This document shows, piece by piece, positions 39,284 to 48,814 of a stretch of 55,462 nt of DNA. Within the stretch, counting starts at the first letter, position 1. Each line of letters opens with the position of its first letter. A model generated the notes under the pieces. It did no database searches. It saw only the letters and a program-made list of their open reading frames with translations, and was not told the origin of the DNA. The translations under genes were made by a program, and so were the position numbers. Source of the DNA: an uncultured Lachnospiraceae bacterium (GTDB taxonomy: Bacteria; Bacillota; Clostridia; Lachnospirales; Lachnospiraceae); assembly GCA_947382415.1 (NCBI GenBank), contig CANCYO010000013.1, positions 1 through 55,462 of the forward strand, in the 5' to 3' direction.

Positions 39284-41362
39284 TCAAGCCTGTACGCTTT
39301 CCTTCGTCCGCTCCTGAATATGCCCGCAATTCGCGTCCGCGCAAACATATTTATTGCCTTTTTCCAACATCAGGCCGCCGCATTCGGGACATCTCTCCTT
39401 CGCCGGTTTATCCCACACCATAAAATCGCACTCGGGATTGCCGATGCAGCCAAAATACCGTCTGCCCTTGCGGGTCTTTTTCAACACTATATCCTTTCCG
39501 CATTTGGGACATTCCACCCCGATCTTCTCAAAATAGGGCATGGTATTGCGGCATTCAGGGAATCCCGGGCAGGCCAGGAAACGCCCGTGGGGCCCGTATT
39601 TGATCACCATATTCCGCCCGCATTTCTCACAGATTTCCTCCGACTCCTCATCGGCGACGGTGATCTCGGGAAGCTCCTTTTCAGCCAGCTTCACAGCCTC
39701 ATCCAGATCCGGATAGAAATTGGCTACGACGGTCTTCCACCTGACCTGTCCTTCCTCCACGCTGTCCAGAAGCGCCTCCATATTGGCGGTAAAATTCACA
39801 TCCACAATGGAGGGAAAGGCCTCTTTCATCATGTTATTCACCACCTCACCCAGCTCCGTGACATAGAGATTCCTGTTTTCCTTGGTCACATATCTGCGCG
39901 CCAGAATCGTGGTGATGGTAGGCGCATAAGTGCTGGGACGGCCGATGCCCAGCTCCTCCAACGCACGCACCAGCGCCGCCTCCGTATAGTGTGCCGGGGG
40001 CTGGGTAAAATGCTGGGCGGCGTCAAACTCCACAAAACTCAGGCTGCTGTTCTCCGTGAGCGCATTGCTCAGTTTATTCTCCGCTTCTTTCTCATCCTCC
40101 TGCACATAGACACTCATAAAGCCGTCAAACAAAAGCTTGGAAGCCGCCAAAGTAAAGATATGCTCCCCTGCCTGAATCCTCACGGAGGTGGTCTCATACC
40201 GGGCAGGGCTCATGCGGCTGGCCACAAAACGCTTCCAGATCAACTGATAGAGGCGGAACAGGTCCCTGGGCAGCTCATCCTTGACCGCCAGAGGCATTCT
40301 CGCCGGATCGGTGGGACGGATGGCCTCATGGGCATCCTGGATCTTCTGCCCTTTCTTGCCCGCGCTCACGCTCTCCGCCTGATACTCCTCACCAAACTGT
40401 TTCCCGATAAAATCCCGGGCCATCACCTCGGCCTCCTCAGAGACACGGGTGGAATCCGTACGCAGATAGGTGATCAGGCCCACAGTGCCCTCACCCTTGA
40501 TATCCACGCCCTCATAAAGCTGCTGGGCCAGACGCATGGTCTTCTGGGTGGAAAAATTCAAAACCTTACTGGCCTCCTGCTGAAGCGTTGAGGTGGTGAA
40601 GGGCAGAGGCGCCTTCTTGACACGCTCCCCTTTTTTGATCTCCGTTATATGATACTCCGCGTTTTTGAGCTCAGCCATGACAGCGTCGGCCTCGGCCTTG
40701 CTGGAAACGGTCTGCTTTTTGCCCTTTCCATAGTATTTGGCCACAATGGGCTTCTTCTCCCCTTTTACAGCCAGTTTCACATCAAGCGACCAGTATTCCT
40801 CCGGGATAAAGGCGTTGATCTCCTCCTCCCGGTCACAGATGATGCGCAGCGCCACAGACTGGACGCGCCCCGCGCTCAGTCCGCGCTTGATCTTGGCCCA
40901 CAGAAGCGGAGATATCCGATAACCCACCATACGGTCCAGAACTCTTCTCGCCTGCTGGGCATCCACCAGATTCATGTTGATCTCCCGCGCGTTTTTCAGG
41001 GACTCCTTCACCGCGTTTTTGGTGATCTCGTTAAAAGTGATGCGATAGACTTTTTTATCTTCAAGTTTCAGCGCATGGTACAGATGCCAGGAGATCGCCT
41101 CACCCTCACGGTCAGGGTCGGTAGCCAGATAAATTTTTTCCGCCTTTTTGACCTCTTTGCGCAGGGCCGCCAGCACGTCGCCCTTTCCTCTGATGGTAAT
41201 ATACTTGGGCTCATAATCATGTTCCACGTCGATGCCGAGCTGACTTTTCGGCATATCACGCACATGCCCGTTGCTGGCGGCAACCTCATAATTCGCACCC
41301 AAAAACTTCTTGATCGTCTTCACCTTGGCCGGTGACTCCACAATTACCAAATATTTTGCCAT
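39284..41362 (-). CDS. topA: DNA topoisomerase I
   Basis: TopA relaxes negative supercoils. The 692-residue type IA enzyme has the Toprim domain (YLVIVESPAKVKTIKKFLG, and TDPDREGEAISWHL with the acidic triad), the catalytic tyrosine in GLITYLRTDSTRVS, and three C-terminal zinc-binding motifs (CEKCG, CPKCG, CPECGG with their partner cysteines). In Bacillus topA also lies upstream of codY and the fla/che operon, separated by gid, codV and clpQY, which are missing here. It has a promoter at 41410-41438. Confidence 0.97.
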   Translation of the reverse strand: MAKYLVIVESPAKVKTIKKFLGANYEVAASNGHVRDMPKSQLGIDVEHDYEPKYITIRGKGDVLAALRKEVKKAEKIYLATDPDREGEAISWHLYHALKLEDKKVYRITFNEITKNAVKESLKNAREINMNLVDAQQARRVLDRMVGYRISPLLWAKIKRGLSAGRVQSVALRIICDREEEINAFIPEEYWSLDVKLAVKGEKKPIVAKYYGKGKKQTVSSKAEADAVMAELKNAEYHITEIKKGERVKKAPLPFTTSTLQQEASKVLNFSTQKTMRLAQQLYEGVDIKGEGTVGLITYLRTDSTRVSEEAEVMARDFIGKQFGEEYQAESVSAGKKGQKIQDAHEAIRPTDPARMPLAVKDELPRDLFRLYQLIWKRFVASRMSPARYETTSVRIQAGEHIFTLAASKLLFDGFMSVYVQEDEKEAENKLSNALTENSSLSFVEFDAAQHFTQPPAHYTEAALVRALEELGIGRPSTYAPTITTILARRYVTKENRNLYVTELGEVVNNMMKEAFPSIVDVNFTANMEALLDSVEEGQVRWKTVVANFYPDLDEAVKLAEKELPEITVADEESEEICEKCGRNMVIKYGPHGRFLACPGFPECRNTMPYFEKIGVECPKCGKDIVLKKTRKGRRYFGCIGNPECDFMVWDKPAKERCPECGGLMLEKGNKYVCADANCGHIQERTKESVQA

Positions 41363-41409
41363 TTTTTACCTTCCCATGCACATCATATTGATTTTAATAA
41401 TCGTGAACC

Positions 41410-41438
41410 ACTATACACCAAAATTTTGCGGGGCGCAA
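41410..41438 (-). promoter_or_regulatory. Promoter for topA
   Basis: TTGCGC (41433-41438, three of six) and TATAGT (41410-41415, five of six) at 17 bp, between the pilus terminator and topA. Confidence 0.6.
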
Positions 41439-41471
41439 GTTATTTTTAAAATTTCATGTAAGTGCCGGACG

Positions 41472-41516
41472 AAAAAGAGCGCCGCATCCGGGATACTTCA
41501 CCGGATGCGGAACTCT
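41472..41516 (-). terminator. Rho-independent terminator after the type IV pilus operon
   Basis: A perfect 10-bp GC-rich core (CCGCATCCGG/CCGGATGCGG) extended by an AGAG/CTCT outer stem, 9-nt loop, then five T residues on the minus strand. It ends the pilus transcript before topA. Confidence 0.92.
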
Positions 41517-41550
41517 GAAATTTTATCATACTATTTAGAATCATTCTATA

Positions 41551-43650
41551 TTATTTCAGTCTTATATAGATCACGCCGCGGCCGCCCTGTCCGCCAACGG
41601 GTTCGTCAACATAGACCTCATCCCTGACCTTCTGCATCACAAACTTGTATACAACGCCTTTCTTCATCTGGCTGTTATTAGGCTCAAACTGCAGGACACC
41701 ACTATCCGGCATGTTCCTCTCCTTGCATTCCAGTCTTGCCCGTTCCTCCTGCCATGCCGTGCCGTTCCAGCTATAACATTTTGTGCTCCCCATAAGGGAT
41801 TCAATAACACCCGCTTTTCCGACATTGGCGCCCGTAAATACATTAAATTTCAGTCTCACGGATCCGCCCCAGCCCCAGTCAATCTCCAGAGGCCTGTCAA
41901 AAGTACCGATTCCGGTTGCGTCTGCCGTCAGGCAAGCGCCTATATTCCCTCCCTGACCATATCCGTCCTCATATTGGTTAAACTTCATGGAGAACGCATA
42001 CATGGGCAGCGTGTAGATATAGGCCGGATCCACATCCACAGCAGGCACTGAACCGCCGTCAGGGAACGCGCTGGCAGGATAATATATCTGACGGTTGTCT
42101 CTGGTATTATATCTGAAGCTATATAAAATCTCCAGCGTATAATCCTTCATAAACAACATATCTTGAAAATCAGCCGCTTTAAACTGCATATTATTCGGGT
42201 CATTACCCTGCATCGCCATTTTGATCCAGTGGGGATTGTTTGGAGACGCATGTGTTCCGTCAGTGGATTTATAGCGGAAATAGATATTTCCGGTGAAACC
42301 GCCATTGTATTTCTCATTATCCGGCATTTCCTCGCCGGGATGATTTCTCTCCCACTCCTCCCTGACCAGACGATCCTGGTCAAGATTCACACTCACATCG
42401 CAGTCGTCGCCACGTCTGAGCATACTATCACCCAAAGGCGGTTCTCCACCTACCAATTCTCTGTAGGCCTCCACGGTATCATATACTGTTCCGGTCTTAT
42501 TGATGCCTTGGGGATGCTGTGCGGCTGCTATGATTCTCAGAGTGGCGCCGCCCGGAAGATCCTGTTTGAGCCGGAATATCAGTTCGTTGGAGCTGTCTGA
42601 ACCGACGATCTCCGCATAATCGCTTCCCACACCCGAAGCGCCTATAATGTCAAATCTCCACTTTAAGGTATTGGGATCCACATAATCGTAAGGAGGCTCA
42701 TCATAGCGTGCGCCCACAACCTTGGGCAGATTCGTTCCGGTGGGATTCGCCTTAATCTTGTACTCCGCATTCGCCTTCAGATTAGTGCCGCTGAGCAATG
42801 CAAACGACGGGAATTCAAAGCCTGTAACACGTCTGATATGAATATTCACACATCTGCTGTCTAAAGGCATTCCGGCGCCATCCTTGGCTTTGGTGCGAAC
42901 CCACATGCGAACCAGCCCGTCGGCTCCTCCGGTCTCGTCATTTCCAATCTGGATACTGACACCTGTATCGGCAGGAGTGCAGAATACCTGCATGGTATGA
43001 TCCGGCTCGCTCACAAGCTCATAATCACATGCCTGGTTTGCAATCCCTATTACATTAACCGGCATAAAATAATTCTGATTAGGCTCCAGCGTGATATCTG
43101 TCTCAACATCAAGCGTGGCCGTCACAGTGACCGGAGTTCCCGCATCCGGATTGTTTCTGGACGTAATACTGTAGGACGTGACAAATCGCTTGGCCGTCTG
43201 CTCATTTTCCATAGTGAGATAAATCTGTACATTCCTCGCACTGAGAAAAGCGGAAGTATCCACATTAAATTCTGCCACATGATCTGCAATCAGTTCATTT
43301 GCAGCCACAACATTTCCGGGAGTTGCTGTCTCATACTGAGTATAGACCAATCGCTTATTCACACTGTCAAATGTGATCTCATATGTGTAATCCACATTTT
43401 TGATCGTCAGGACACCGCCCGTATACTCCACCGTATCCGTGGCGTCAACGATCAGCGACTCAATCGCATTGGCTGTAAACTGCGCCTCCTGCTGCAGTGC
43501 AGTCTCCGTCGTACCGCTTCTGTAAGAATTGGTTGCCACAACCATTGCTCCGCCGACAGTAGCAGTGATGATCGCAAGGATAGCGACAGCACAAACCAGC
43601 TCGATCAGCGTAAGTCCTCTTCTGTCCTCCCTGCATTTTAGCTTAACCAT
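41551..43650 (-). CDS. Giant minor pilin (699 residues), PilW/GspJ-like N-terminus
   Basis: The N-terminus is a class III/type IV prepilin signal (EDRRGLTLIELVCAVAILAI: Gly at -1, Glu at +5, hydrophobic helix). The following 670 residues form a large exposed region, about residues 40-180 with pilin-like content and then beta-rich sequence with many Asn/Gly/Pro/Asp residues and a final RGVIYIRLK. Usual minor pilins have 150-250 residues. As the last gene in the set it may be a tip adhesin or large tip pilin processed by PilD. No named domain is recognised in the C-terminal part. GGGAGG lies 7 nt before the ATG. Confidence 0.8.
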   Translation of the reverse strand: MVKLKCREDRRGLTLIELVCAVAILAIITATVGGAMVVATNSYRSGTTETALQQEAQFTANAIESLIVDATDTVEYTGGVLTIKNVDYTYEITFDSVNKRLVYTQYETATPGNVVAANELIADHVAEFNVDTSAFLSARNVQIYLTMENEQTAKRFVTSYSITSRNNPDAGTPVTVTATLDVETDITLEPNQNYFMPVNVIGIANQACDYELVSEPDHTMQVFCTPADTGVSIQIGNDETGGADGLVRMWVRTKAKDGAGMPLDSRCVNIHIRRVTGFEFPSFALLSGTNLKANAEYKIKANPTGTNLPKVVGARYDEPPYDYVDPNTLKWRFDIIGASGVGSDYAEIVGSDSSNELIFRLKQDLPGGATLRIIAAAQHPQGINKTGTVYDTVEAYRELVGGEPPLGDSMLRRGDDCDVSVNLDQDRLVREEWERNHPGEEMPDNEKYNGGFTGNIYFRYKSTDGTHASPNNPHWIKMAMQGNDPNNMQFKAADFQDMLFMKDYTLEILYSFRYNTRDNRQIYYPASAFPDGGSVPAVDVDPAYIYTLPMYAFSMKFNQYEDGYGQGGNIGACLTADATGIGTFDRPLEIDWGWGGSVRLKFNVFTGANVGKAGVIESLMGSTKCYSWNGTAWQEERARLECKERNMPDSGVLQFEPNNSQMKKGVVYKFVMQKVRDEVYVDEPVGGQGGRGVIYIRLK

Positions 43651-43663
43651 CTTTCTTCCTCCC

Positions 43664-44170
43664 TTATTTTATATACACCTTGCCGGTTAATGGTACCAAA
43701 GTAACTGTATATTCCCTTCCGCCGCGCGACACAAAAATCTGGGTGCAGTGGCCTCCGCCTGCCTGCGCTTTGAAGGCGCCGCTGCTTCTGTCAAAGGACA
43801 GACGCAACGGCAGATCATGACGAGTTGGATCTGCGCCCAGCGTATACTGTACTTTCACGCCCGCTGAACCGATCTCCGCCGTTGCAGCAGGAGACATTGT
43901 AGATTCATCCACTCCCCCCAGATCATTGGTCAGATACTCATCCACATATATTTTCCCGCCATTTTCGTACAACACATATCTGGCATCCACTCTGGCCATA
44001 GCAGAAGTTCGGTGATGCTCCAACGAATACACAATCTTCTGCGCACACTGCTGTGCCGGCTTACCGCTCATGGTATTGATTCCCCAAATTCCGACTCCGC
44101 CCACCACAGCTAAGATGGCCACCACTACCATAACTTCAACGAGCGAAATTCCTCTGTTATCCTGTCTCAT
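43664..44170 (-). CDS. Minor pilin, FimT/GspH-like
   Basis: The 168-residue product from the ATG at 44170 has a prepilin leader RQDNRG followed by ISLVEVMVVVAILAVVGGVG (Glu at +5) and a beta-rich C-terminal domain. Its length and repeated short strands ending VPLTGKVYI fit FimT/GspH minor pilins. The frame reaches 44215, but that overlaps the upstream gene; the chosen start is just after its stop. Confidence 0.8.
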   Translation of the reverse strand: MRQDNRGISLVEVMVVVAILAVVGGVGIWGINTMSGKPAQQCAQKIVYSLEHHRTSAMARVDARYVLYENGGKIYVDEYLTNDLGGVDESTMSPAATAEIGSAGVKVQYTLGADPTRHDLPLRLSFDRSSGAFKAQAGGGHCTQIFVSRGGREYTVTLVPLTGKVYIK

Positions 44171-44181
44171 ACGCTCACCGC

Positions 44182-44895
44182 CTACTCCTTCTTCCAATTG
44201 GCATAGCGGACGCATTTGGAAACATCCACCGTCGTTCTTGCTGCTGCCATTTCCGCAGTCACATCCGTTTCCAGCGTTATTCTGGTACCCTCAGCGCTCC
44301 AGTCAATCTCGGGTGCACAGACATCCAGATCCGTAGCAATGATCGTCGCTCTCTTGGTATCCGGATCAATATACATCATTTTCAATCCTCTGATCCTGAT
44401 ATAGCCCTCAGCCACATTAAGATTCAGCAGCTCCGAGGACTCAAACACACCGTCGCCGTTGCCGTCATAACCGGAATCCAGCGTCAGTGTATAATCAGGA
44501 TTCGGCACATAGTAATCCGACAACAGGTTTTTCCAGTTATTCCCCTGTGTCGCCAGTTTGGCATCCCATATCTCCTGTAATTCATTGGCAAATTCAGTAT
44601 AGTACTCCATTTGCCGGCCGTCCTTGGTTCCCATGGAGACAAAACGCATGGATACATTATTATATGCCTTTGCCGCAGCTTCCGACGCATCTTTCATCAG
44701 GCTGGCCCGAATCTGCTCCAGACCGGTCTCTCCGGTGTAGAAATTCTTCTTGTTCTGGTAATCGGCCTGTTTGATCTGGAAATTCATACCGGAAATATAC
44801 AGCAGCGTGGTCGCCAGAATGGTCAAAAATCCTACCACCAAAATCACTATCAACAATGCCGAACCCCTGTTATCTAATTTTTTACCAAACAGCAC
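44182..44895 (-). CDS. PilX/GspK-like minor pilin lacking Glu5
   Basis: The 237-residue product has the leader DNRG and a hydrophobic helix SALLIVILVVGFLTIL, but with Ile rather than Glu at +5. This, together with YTGETGLEQIRA just after the helix, is typical of PilX_N/GspK proteins, which cap the pilus tip. The frame reaches an ATG at 44916 with no ribosome-binding site; GTG at 44895 has GAGGTGAT upstream. Acidic EF-like DGNGDGVFESSE sits at about residues 140-153 and could bind calcium. Confidence 0.8.
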   Translation of the reverse strand: MLFGKKLDNRGSALLIVILVVGFLTILATTLLYISGMNFQIKQADYQNKKNFYTGETGLEQIRASLMKDASEAAAKAYNNVSMRFVSMGTKDGRQMEYYTEFANELQEIWDAKLATQGNNWKNLLSDYYVPNPDYTLTLDSGYDGNGDGVFESSELLNLNVAEGYIRIRGLKMMYIDPDTKRATIIATDLDVCAPEIDWSAEGTRITLETDVTAEMAAARTTVDVSKCVRYANWKKE

Positions 44896-44908
44896 CTTTA
44901 TCACCTCA

Positions 44909-46282
44909 CTATTCATTCATAGTGCCAATAAACTTTGCCACCTCATTGGTCGTACCGGCTTCATAGACATAAATTTCCACATTATAGAGGAGCACAACCC
45001 GATCCAAAACGCCATCTCCTATCGTTTCAGCACTCCCAAAAATCGAAGATATGGAAGGCGGCGTGATCATCGAACCCGCAGGAGCGAGATTCTCCCGCAG
45101 ATTTGTATGCAGCTCCATCTCACCACCGCTCAGAGATCCGCTCACATTCACATCATAGTTAATCTCTCCGCTGTTTAACTGCACATCGGTGAGTACCATG
45201 GCTTTCTGCTTTGCAATCGTAATCTGCAGAGGGCCGTACCCCCTTGCCTCGGAATCCTTCACACTCGTAGCAGGAAGCTGGGCATACAGGCCCGTCAACG
45301 ATGCGTCAAGCTTAATCTCGTCCCTGGCTCCACTGCCAAACTCACTGTTATAAACAGGAAAATAATACAGATAAAGATGATGCAGTTTTGCCCTTTTACC
45401 GTTTATTTCCTCTCCCGCAATCGTGTCCGTATTATCATAAACCGCCAGCTCCGTGGCACCGCTGACGGCATCCAAAACCTCTTGACAGTTTAATACCGTC
45501 TGATCATAGGTTCTGCTGCCCGTGCCGGAATTGTATGTATAATCCACCTGAGCCTTACAGGAATAATTCACTTTGAGCACAACCTTCTGAACCGTCCCAT
45601 CGTCAGTCACCGCCATACTGATCTCCCTCTTAAAATCAGAAACCGTGACTGTGTCGATAGTATGGCTGGTAGCGGTCGGATGATAGGAAGAAAAATTATC
45701 GTCCAACTCCTTCTTCGCCTTCGTCACCAATGCGGTCTTCGCAGTATAAGCCGAGCTCTCACTCAGGGAAATGATCGCATCCGAATAGGCGTTCATATTC
45801 TCCATGCTCAACACATCCGCCACATATCCCGGTGAAGGAGTTGCCAGAATGTCCACATCATAATACTGTCCCTCAGAAATGACATTTCTGGCCTGCATTT
45901 TATAACAGTCCGCATCTTTCTTCAGCGACCCGTCCGAACGGAAAGGGTACTCGTCAACTCCCCCTTTTACCGCCCACGCATTCATGGTCGTAGGTCTCCC
46001 CGAGTCCGTGCTCTGCACAACGCCTTTAAAACCATTAACCTTGAACTGATTACAGAGCTGCTCCATTGTATAAGCCTTCATGCTCTCCATCGTACCCTCG
46101 GCCACAGAGGTTGCCCTCTGGCGTTTACGGGATTCCAGATTTGTCCCTGAGGCGGACGCGAATATCCGCAGTGTAGGTGTGATCACAATCGCCAGAATCG
46201 CCATGGCAACGATCACCTCAACCAGAGTCATTCCTTTATGATTCATTTTTTGCTTACTCTTCACACACACACCGACTTTCAT
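44909..46282 (-). CDS. Minor pilin, PilV/GspI-like, 457 residues
   Basis: The prepilin leader (KQKMNHKG) is followed by MTLVEVIVAMAILAIVITPTLRI with Glu at +5, then ASGTNLESRKRQRATSVAEGTMES, typical of PilV/GspI. The 457 residues are long for this group; the C-terminal part is beta-rich with no domain I can name. GGAG lies 5 nt before the ATG at 46282. It ends 13 nt before the GspK-like gene's GTG. Confidence 0.8.
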   Translation of the reverse strand: MKVGVCVKSKQKMNHKGMTLVEVIVAMAILAIVITPTLRIFASASGTNLESRKRQRATSVAEGTMESMKAYTMEQLCNQFKVNGFKGVVQSTDSGRPTTMNAWAVKGGVDEYPFRSDGSLKKDADCYKMQARNVISEGQYYDVDILATPSPGYVADVLSMENMNAYSDAIISLSESSAYTAKTALVTKAKKELDDNFSSYHPTATSHTIDTVTVSDFKREISMAVTDDGTVQKVVLKVNYSCKAQVDYTYNSGTGSRTYDQTVLNCQEVLDAVSGATELAVYDNTDTIAGEEINGKRAKLHHLYLYYFPVYNSEFGSGARDEIKLDASLTGLYAQLPATSVKDSEARGYGPLQITIAKQKAMVLTDVQLNSGEINYDVNVSGSLSGGEMELHTNLRENLAPAGSMITPPSISSIFGSAETIGDGVLDRVVLLYNVEIYVYEAGTTNEVAKFIGTMNE

Positions 46283-46302
46283 AAAATCTCCACCTGAACT
46301 TC

Positions 46303-47037
46303 TTATTCCGCTACAGGCTGTTCCCCTCCTGCTTCCGCAGCACCGTCAACATTTTCCTTAAAGTACAGCGGACCGAACAGATCTTTTGCTCCGCCGAAGT
46401 AGGTCGGCATCTCTGGAGCCTTATACTCCTTACCCATCCCACTCACACTATAATAGGTAAGATCGATGGTTCCCTCGATAATATTGTCAGAATCACTGCT
46501 CTTTCTGAAGGCTACGGTCTCGACGCCGATCCTGTAGGGACTGTCAAATACCGTCTTAACGGCAGTCTTCAGGAAACCATAGGTTGTCTTATTACTATAG
46601 GTCGCCATTTTCCCTGAAAACTGAATCGCTTCCTCCAAGCCTTCAACGCCGGCTCCTTTTACCAGATCTTCCGAAATGCTGTGGATGGCCTTTGTTTCAT
46701 CCACATTGATCTTGTCGAAATTGACGACCGCATTATTCTGGATGGCCACCGCCATCATGACTATATCTTCTTCTCTGGCATCCGCAGGATAATCAGCCGT
46801 AAGCTCCTCGACATCCGCGATCATCTCCTTGGAGAGAGCACGGTACACCTCCATATTGTCGTAGTACTCCTTCATCTCACTTACCTGTTTCTCCAGCTCC
46901 GCATTGCTTTTTTTCAGGGATGCGGTCTTATCATTGTACTTGTTGAACACCTGCATGTATACGATGAGACATCCTACCAATCCAACTGCCAGAACCAGCA
47001 TAAACACCTGTTTATTTGTAATCTTGCCCATTTTCAT
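46303..47037 (-). CDS. pilO: Pilus alignment protein PilO-like
   Basis: The 244-residue protein has one N-terminal membrane helix (about 9-29), a coiled coil (about 30-65) and a ferredoxin-like domain, the usual PilO layout. It overlaps the pilM-pilN gene by one base (TAATG). PilO binds PilN and joins the inner-membrane ring to the pilus machine. Sequence similarity is low; architecture and order support the call. Confidence 0.75.
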   Translation of the reverse strand: MKMGKITNKQVFMLVLAVGLVGCLIVYMQVFNKYNDKTASLKKSNAELEKQVSEMKEYYDNMEVYRALSKEMIADVEELTADYPADAREEDIVMMAVAIQNNAVVNFDKINVDETKAIHSISEDLVKGAGVEGLEEAIQFSGKMATYSNKTTYGFLKTAVKTVFDSPYRIGVETVAFRKSSDSDNIIEGTIDLTYYSVSGMGKEYKAPEMPTYFGGAKDLFGPLYFKENVDGAAEAGGEQPVAE

Positions 47038-48725
47038 TACTTCTGTCCTCCCGCCTGTTGTTCTGTCTCGGTTTCACTTTCAAAATACACGGGATAATAA
47101 ATACAGTGCACCGTAAAGCTGATATAAGTATCCGCGCTTGTGAGCTCCTTGTTCTGGGATTCATCGTTTCCCGCCTGCTCATCGTCGTCGGTTTTCTTCT
47201 CCTCTTCCGACATTGTTTCCATGGTCACAAACATGACGCTGTCAAATCCTCTAAGCGTATCCAATACCTTAGCCGCCGTACTCTTGTCCTCCACATCCAG
47301 CGTCATGACACATTGCTCATCATCAGAAGAAAATTCTTCGATGACTACATCAAAGGGCAGCTTTTTCTCCAATTCCTCAAGGAACCCCAGCAGATTATCG
47401 TTTGCATTCTCCGTCATACGGACTCCCCGCACGATCTCTGTATAAAAATTCTTGGTAACCATGTATTTATCGTATTCTACCTTACCCTGCTCGTAAGTGT
47501 TGTACAGATTCTGCAGCCTCTTCTCTTCTGCCTCAGCCTCCTTGTAGGGCAATATGGACATAGCCGCCATGGCAACCGAAGCCACAACACACAGCAGGCC
47601 GATCAATATGGACGCACCTGTATAATTGGTCTCCTTACTGATCTTTGCCTTCTCCGCCTCATGTAAAAAACCGTCTGTGGCAAAACCGGCGCCGATACAG
47701 GAGGAATATGCGTCACCCTTCTGTTTGATATCAGAATCATATACCTCAACCTCCTGGAACATTCCCGCCTTACGGCAGACAATGCCCAGCGCCTCGCCCA
47801 ATATCTCGGGAACACCGATAAACTGTGCGCCCAGACCAACGATGGAAACATTCTCAATCTCTGTACCGTTAAAATGGGAGTTAAAATAGTCAAACACTCT
47901 CATGATACCGCTGAGCAGAGGATTTAATGCCTCCGTCACCGCGGCTCTCGCCTCCGGGCGCCCGGCCTCCTTCACATTGAGCACCGACTCGCTGGTACAG
48001 TTCTGCCGGGTGATCAGACGCCAAACTCCCAATGTATCTCCCGCTGCAAAGCTGGCCTGAGAAGCCACCACGCTCATGGCATCCCCCACGCCATAATTAA
48101 TGCTTCTCTGCAGCATCAGCACACCGTCCTGCATTACGCTGATAATGGAGTATTTCTCCTCCATCTTGATGATCGCCTGACAGCCGGAAGCTCTCTGGTT
48201 CCTCGCCGCCTCCACAATGCTCGCACCGCTACAGCAGACATTTACAATATCCAGATCACAGGCAGCCGCCAGCTTTTTGTAAGAATCCAGCATAGCCTTC
48301 TCAGCGGCATATACCAGCACTCTATGCCTGCCCGCATCAGGCCCGTCGGAAATCGTCTGCACCAGAGACTGCGTCACCTCATAATCTGCAAGGCTCACAG
48401 GGAAATACTCGTTCAGATTCGCCTGAACCACGGAAGGAATCTGCGCTTCCTTGACCGCAGGCACGGTAACCTCACGATTGATGATCTTTGCAGAAGCTAC
48501 AGTAAAAATCACTTTCTTTGTCTTGATACCATTTCTGGCGAGGGTCTCTTTGATAGCATATGCCAGATCCTTCATCAGCGGTTCCGCAATATAGCCGTCG
48601 TTCACGGAACCCGCAGGTGTAATCGCCTCCTGACACTGATAAATTCTGGGCTTTTTCACCTTATAGTCCATTTCACAGAGCTTGATCACGGAATGTCCAA
48701 GCTCAATAGTCAGTACTTTTGCCAT
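47037..48725 (-). CDS. PilM-PilN fusion protein
   Basis: The first 350 residues form an actin-like PilM domain (LTIELGHSVIKLCEM nucleotide-binding loop; SIVGLGAQFIGVPEILGEAL near the end). A membrane helix (about 375-396) follows, then a coiled coil and ferredoxin-like PilN domain (about 400-540) with an acidic Glu/Asp-rich insert. In most systems PilM is a separate cytoplasmic protein that binds a short peptide at the PilN N-terminus; here the two are one chain. No frameshift is visible. GGAGG lies 10 nt before the ATG. Confidence 0.85.
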   Translation of the reverse strand: MAKVLTIELGHSVIKLCEMDYKVKKPRIYQCQEAITPAGSVNDGYIAEPLMKDLAYAIKETLARNGIKTKKVIFTVASAKIINREVTVPAVKEAQIPSVVQANLNEYFPVSLADYEVTQSLVQTISDGPDAGRHRVLVYAAEKAMLDSYKKLAAACDLDIVNVCCSGASIVEAARNQRASGCQAIIKMEEKYSIISVMQDGVLMLQRSINYGVGDAMSVVASQASFAAGDTLGVWRLITRQNCTSESVLNVKEAGRPEARAAVTEALNPLLSGIMRVFDYFNSHFNGTEIENVSIVGLGAQFIGVPEILGEALGIVCRKAGMFQEVEVYDSDIKQKGDAYSSCIGAGFATDGFLHEAEKAKISKETNYTGASILIGLLCVVASVAMAAMSILPYKEAEAEEKRLQNLYNTYEQGKVEYDKYMVTKNFYTEIVRGVRMTENANDNLLGFLEELEKKLPFDVVIEEFSSDDEQCVMTLDVEDKSTAAKVLDTLRGFDSVMFVTMETMSEEEKKTDDDEQAGNDESQNKELTSADTYISFTVHCIYYPVYFESETETEQQAGGQK

Positions 48726-48814
48726 TTCTATGTACCCTCCATAAAATATTCTGGTGCTTCTCTATATTCGTTTTGTTTAACAACTTTCATAAACAAAATT
48801 ACTTTCCACTTAAA

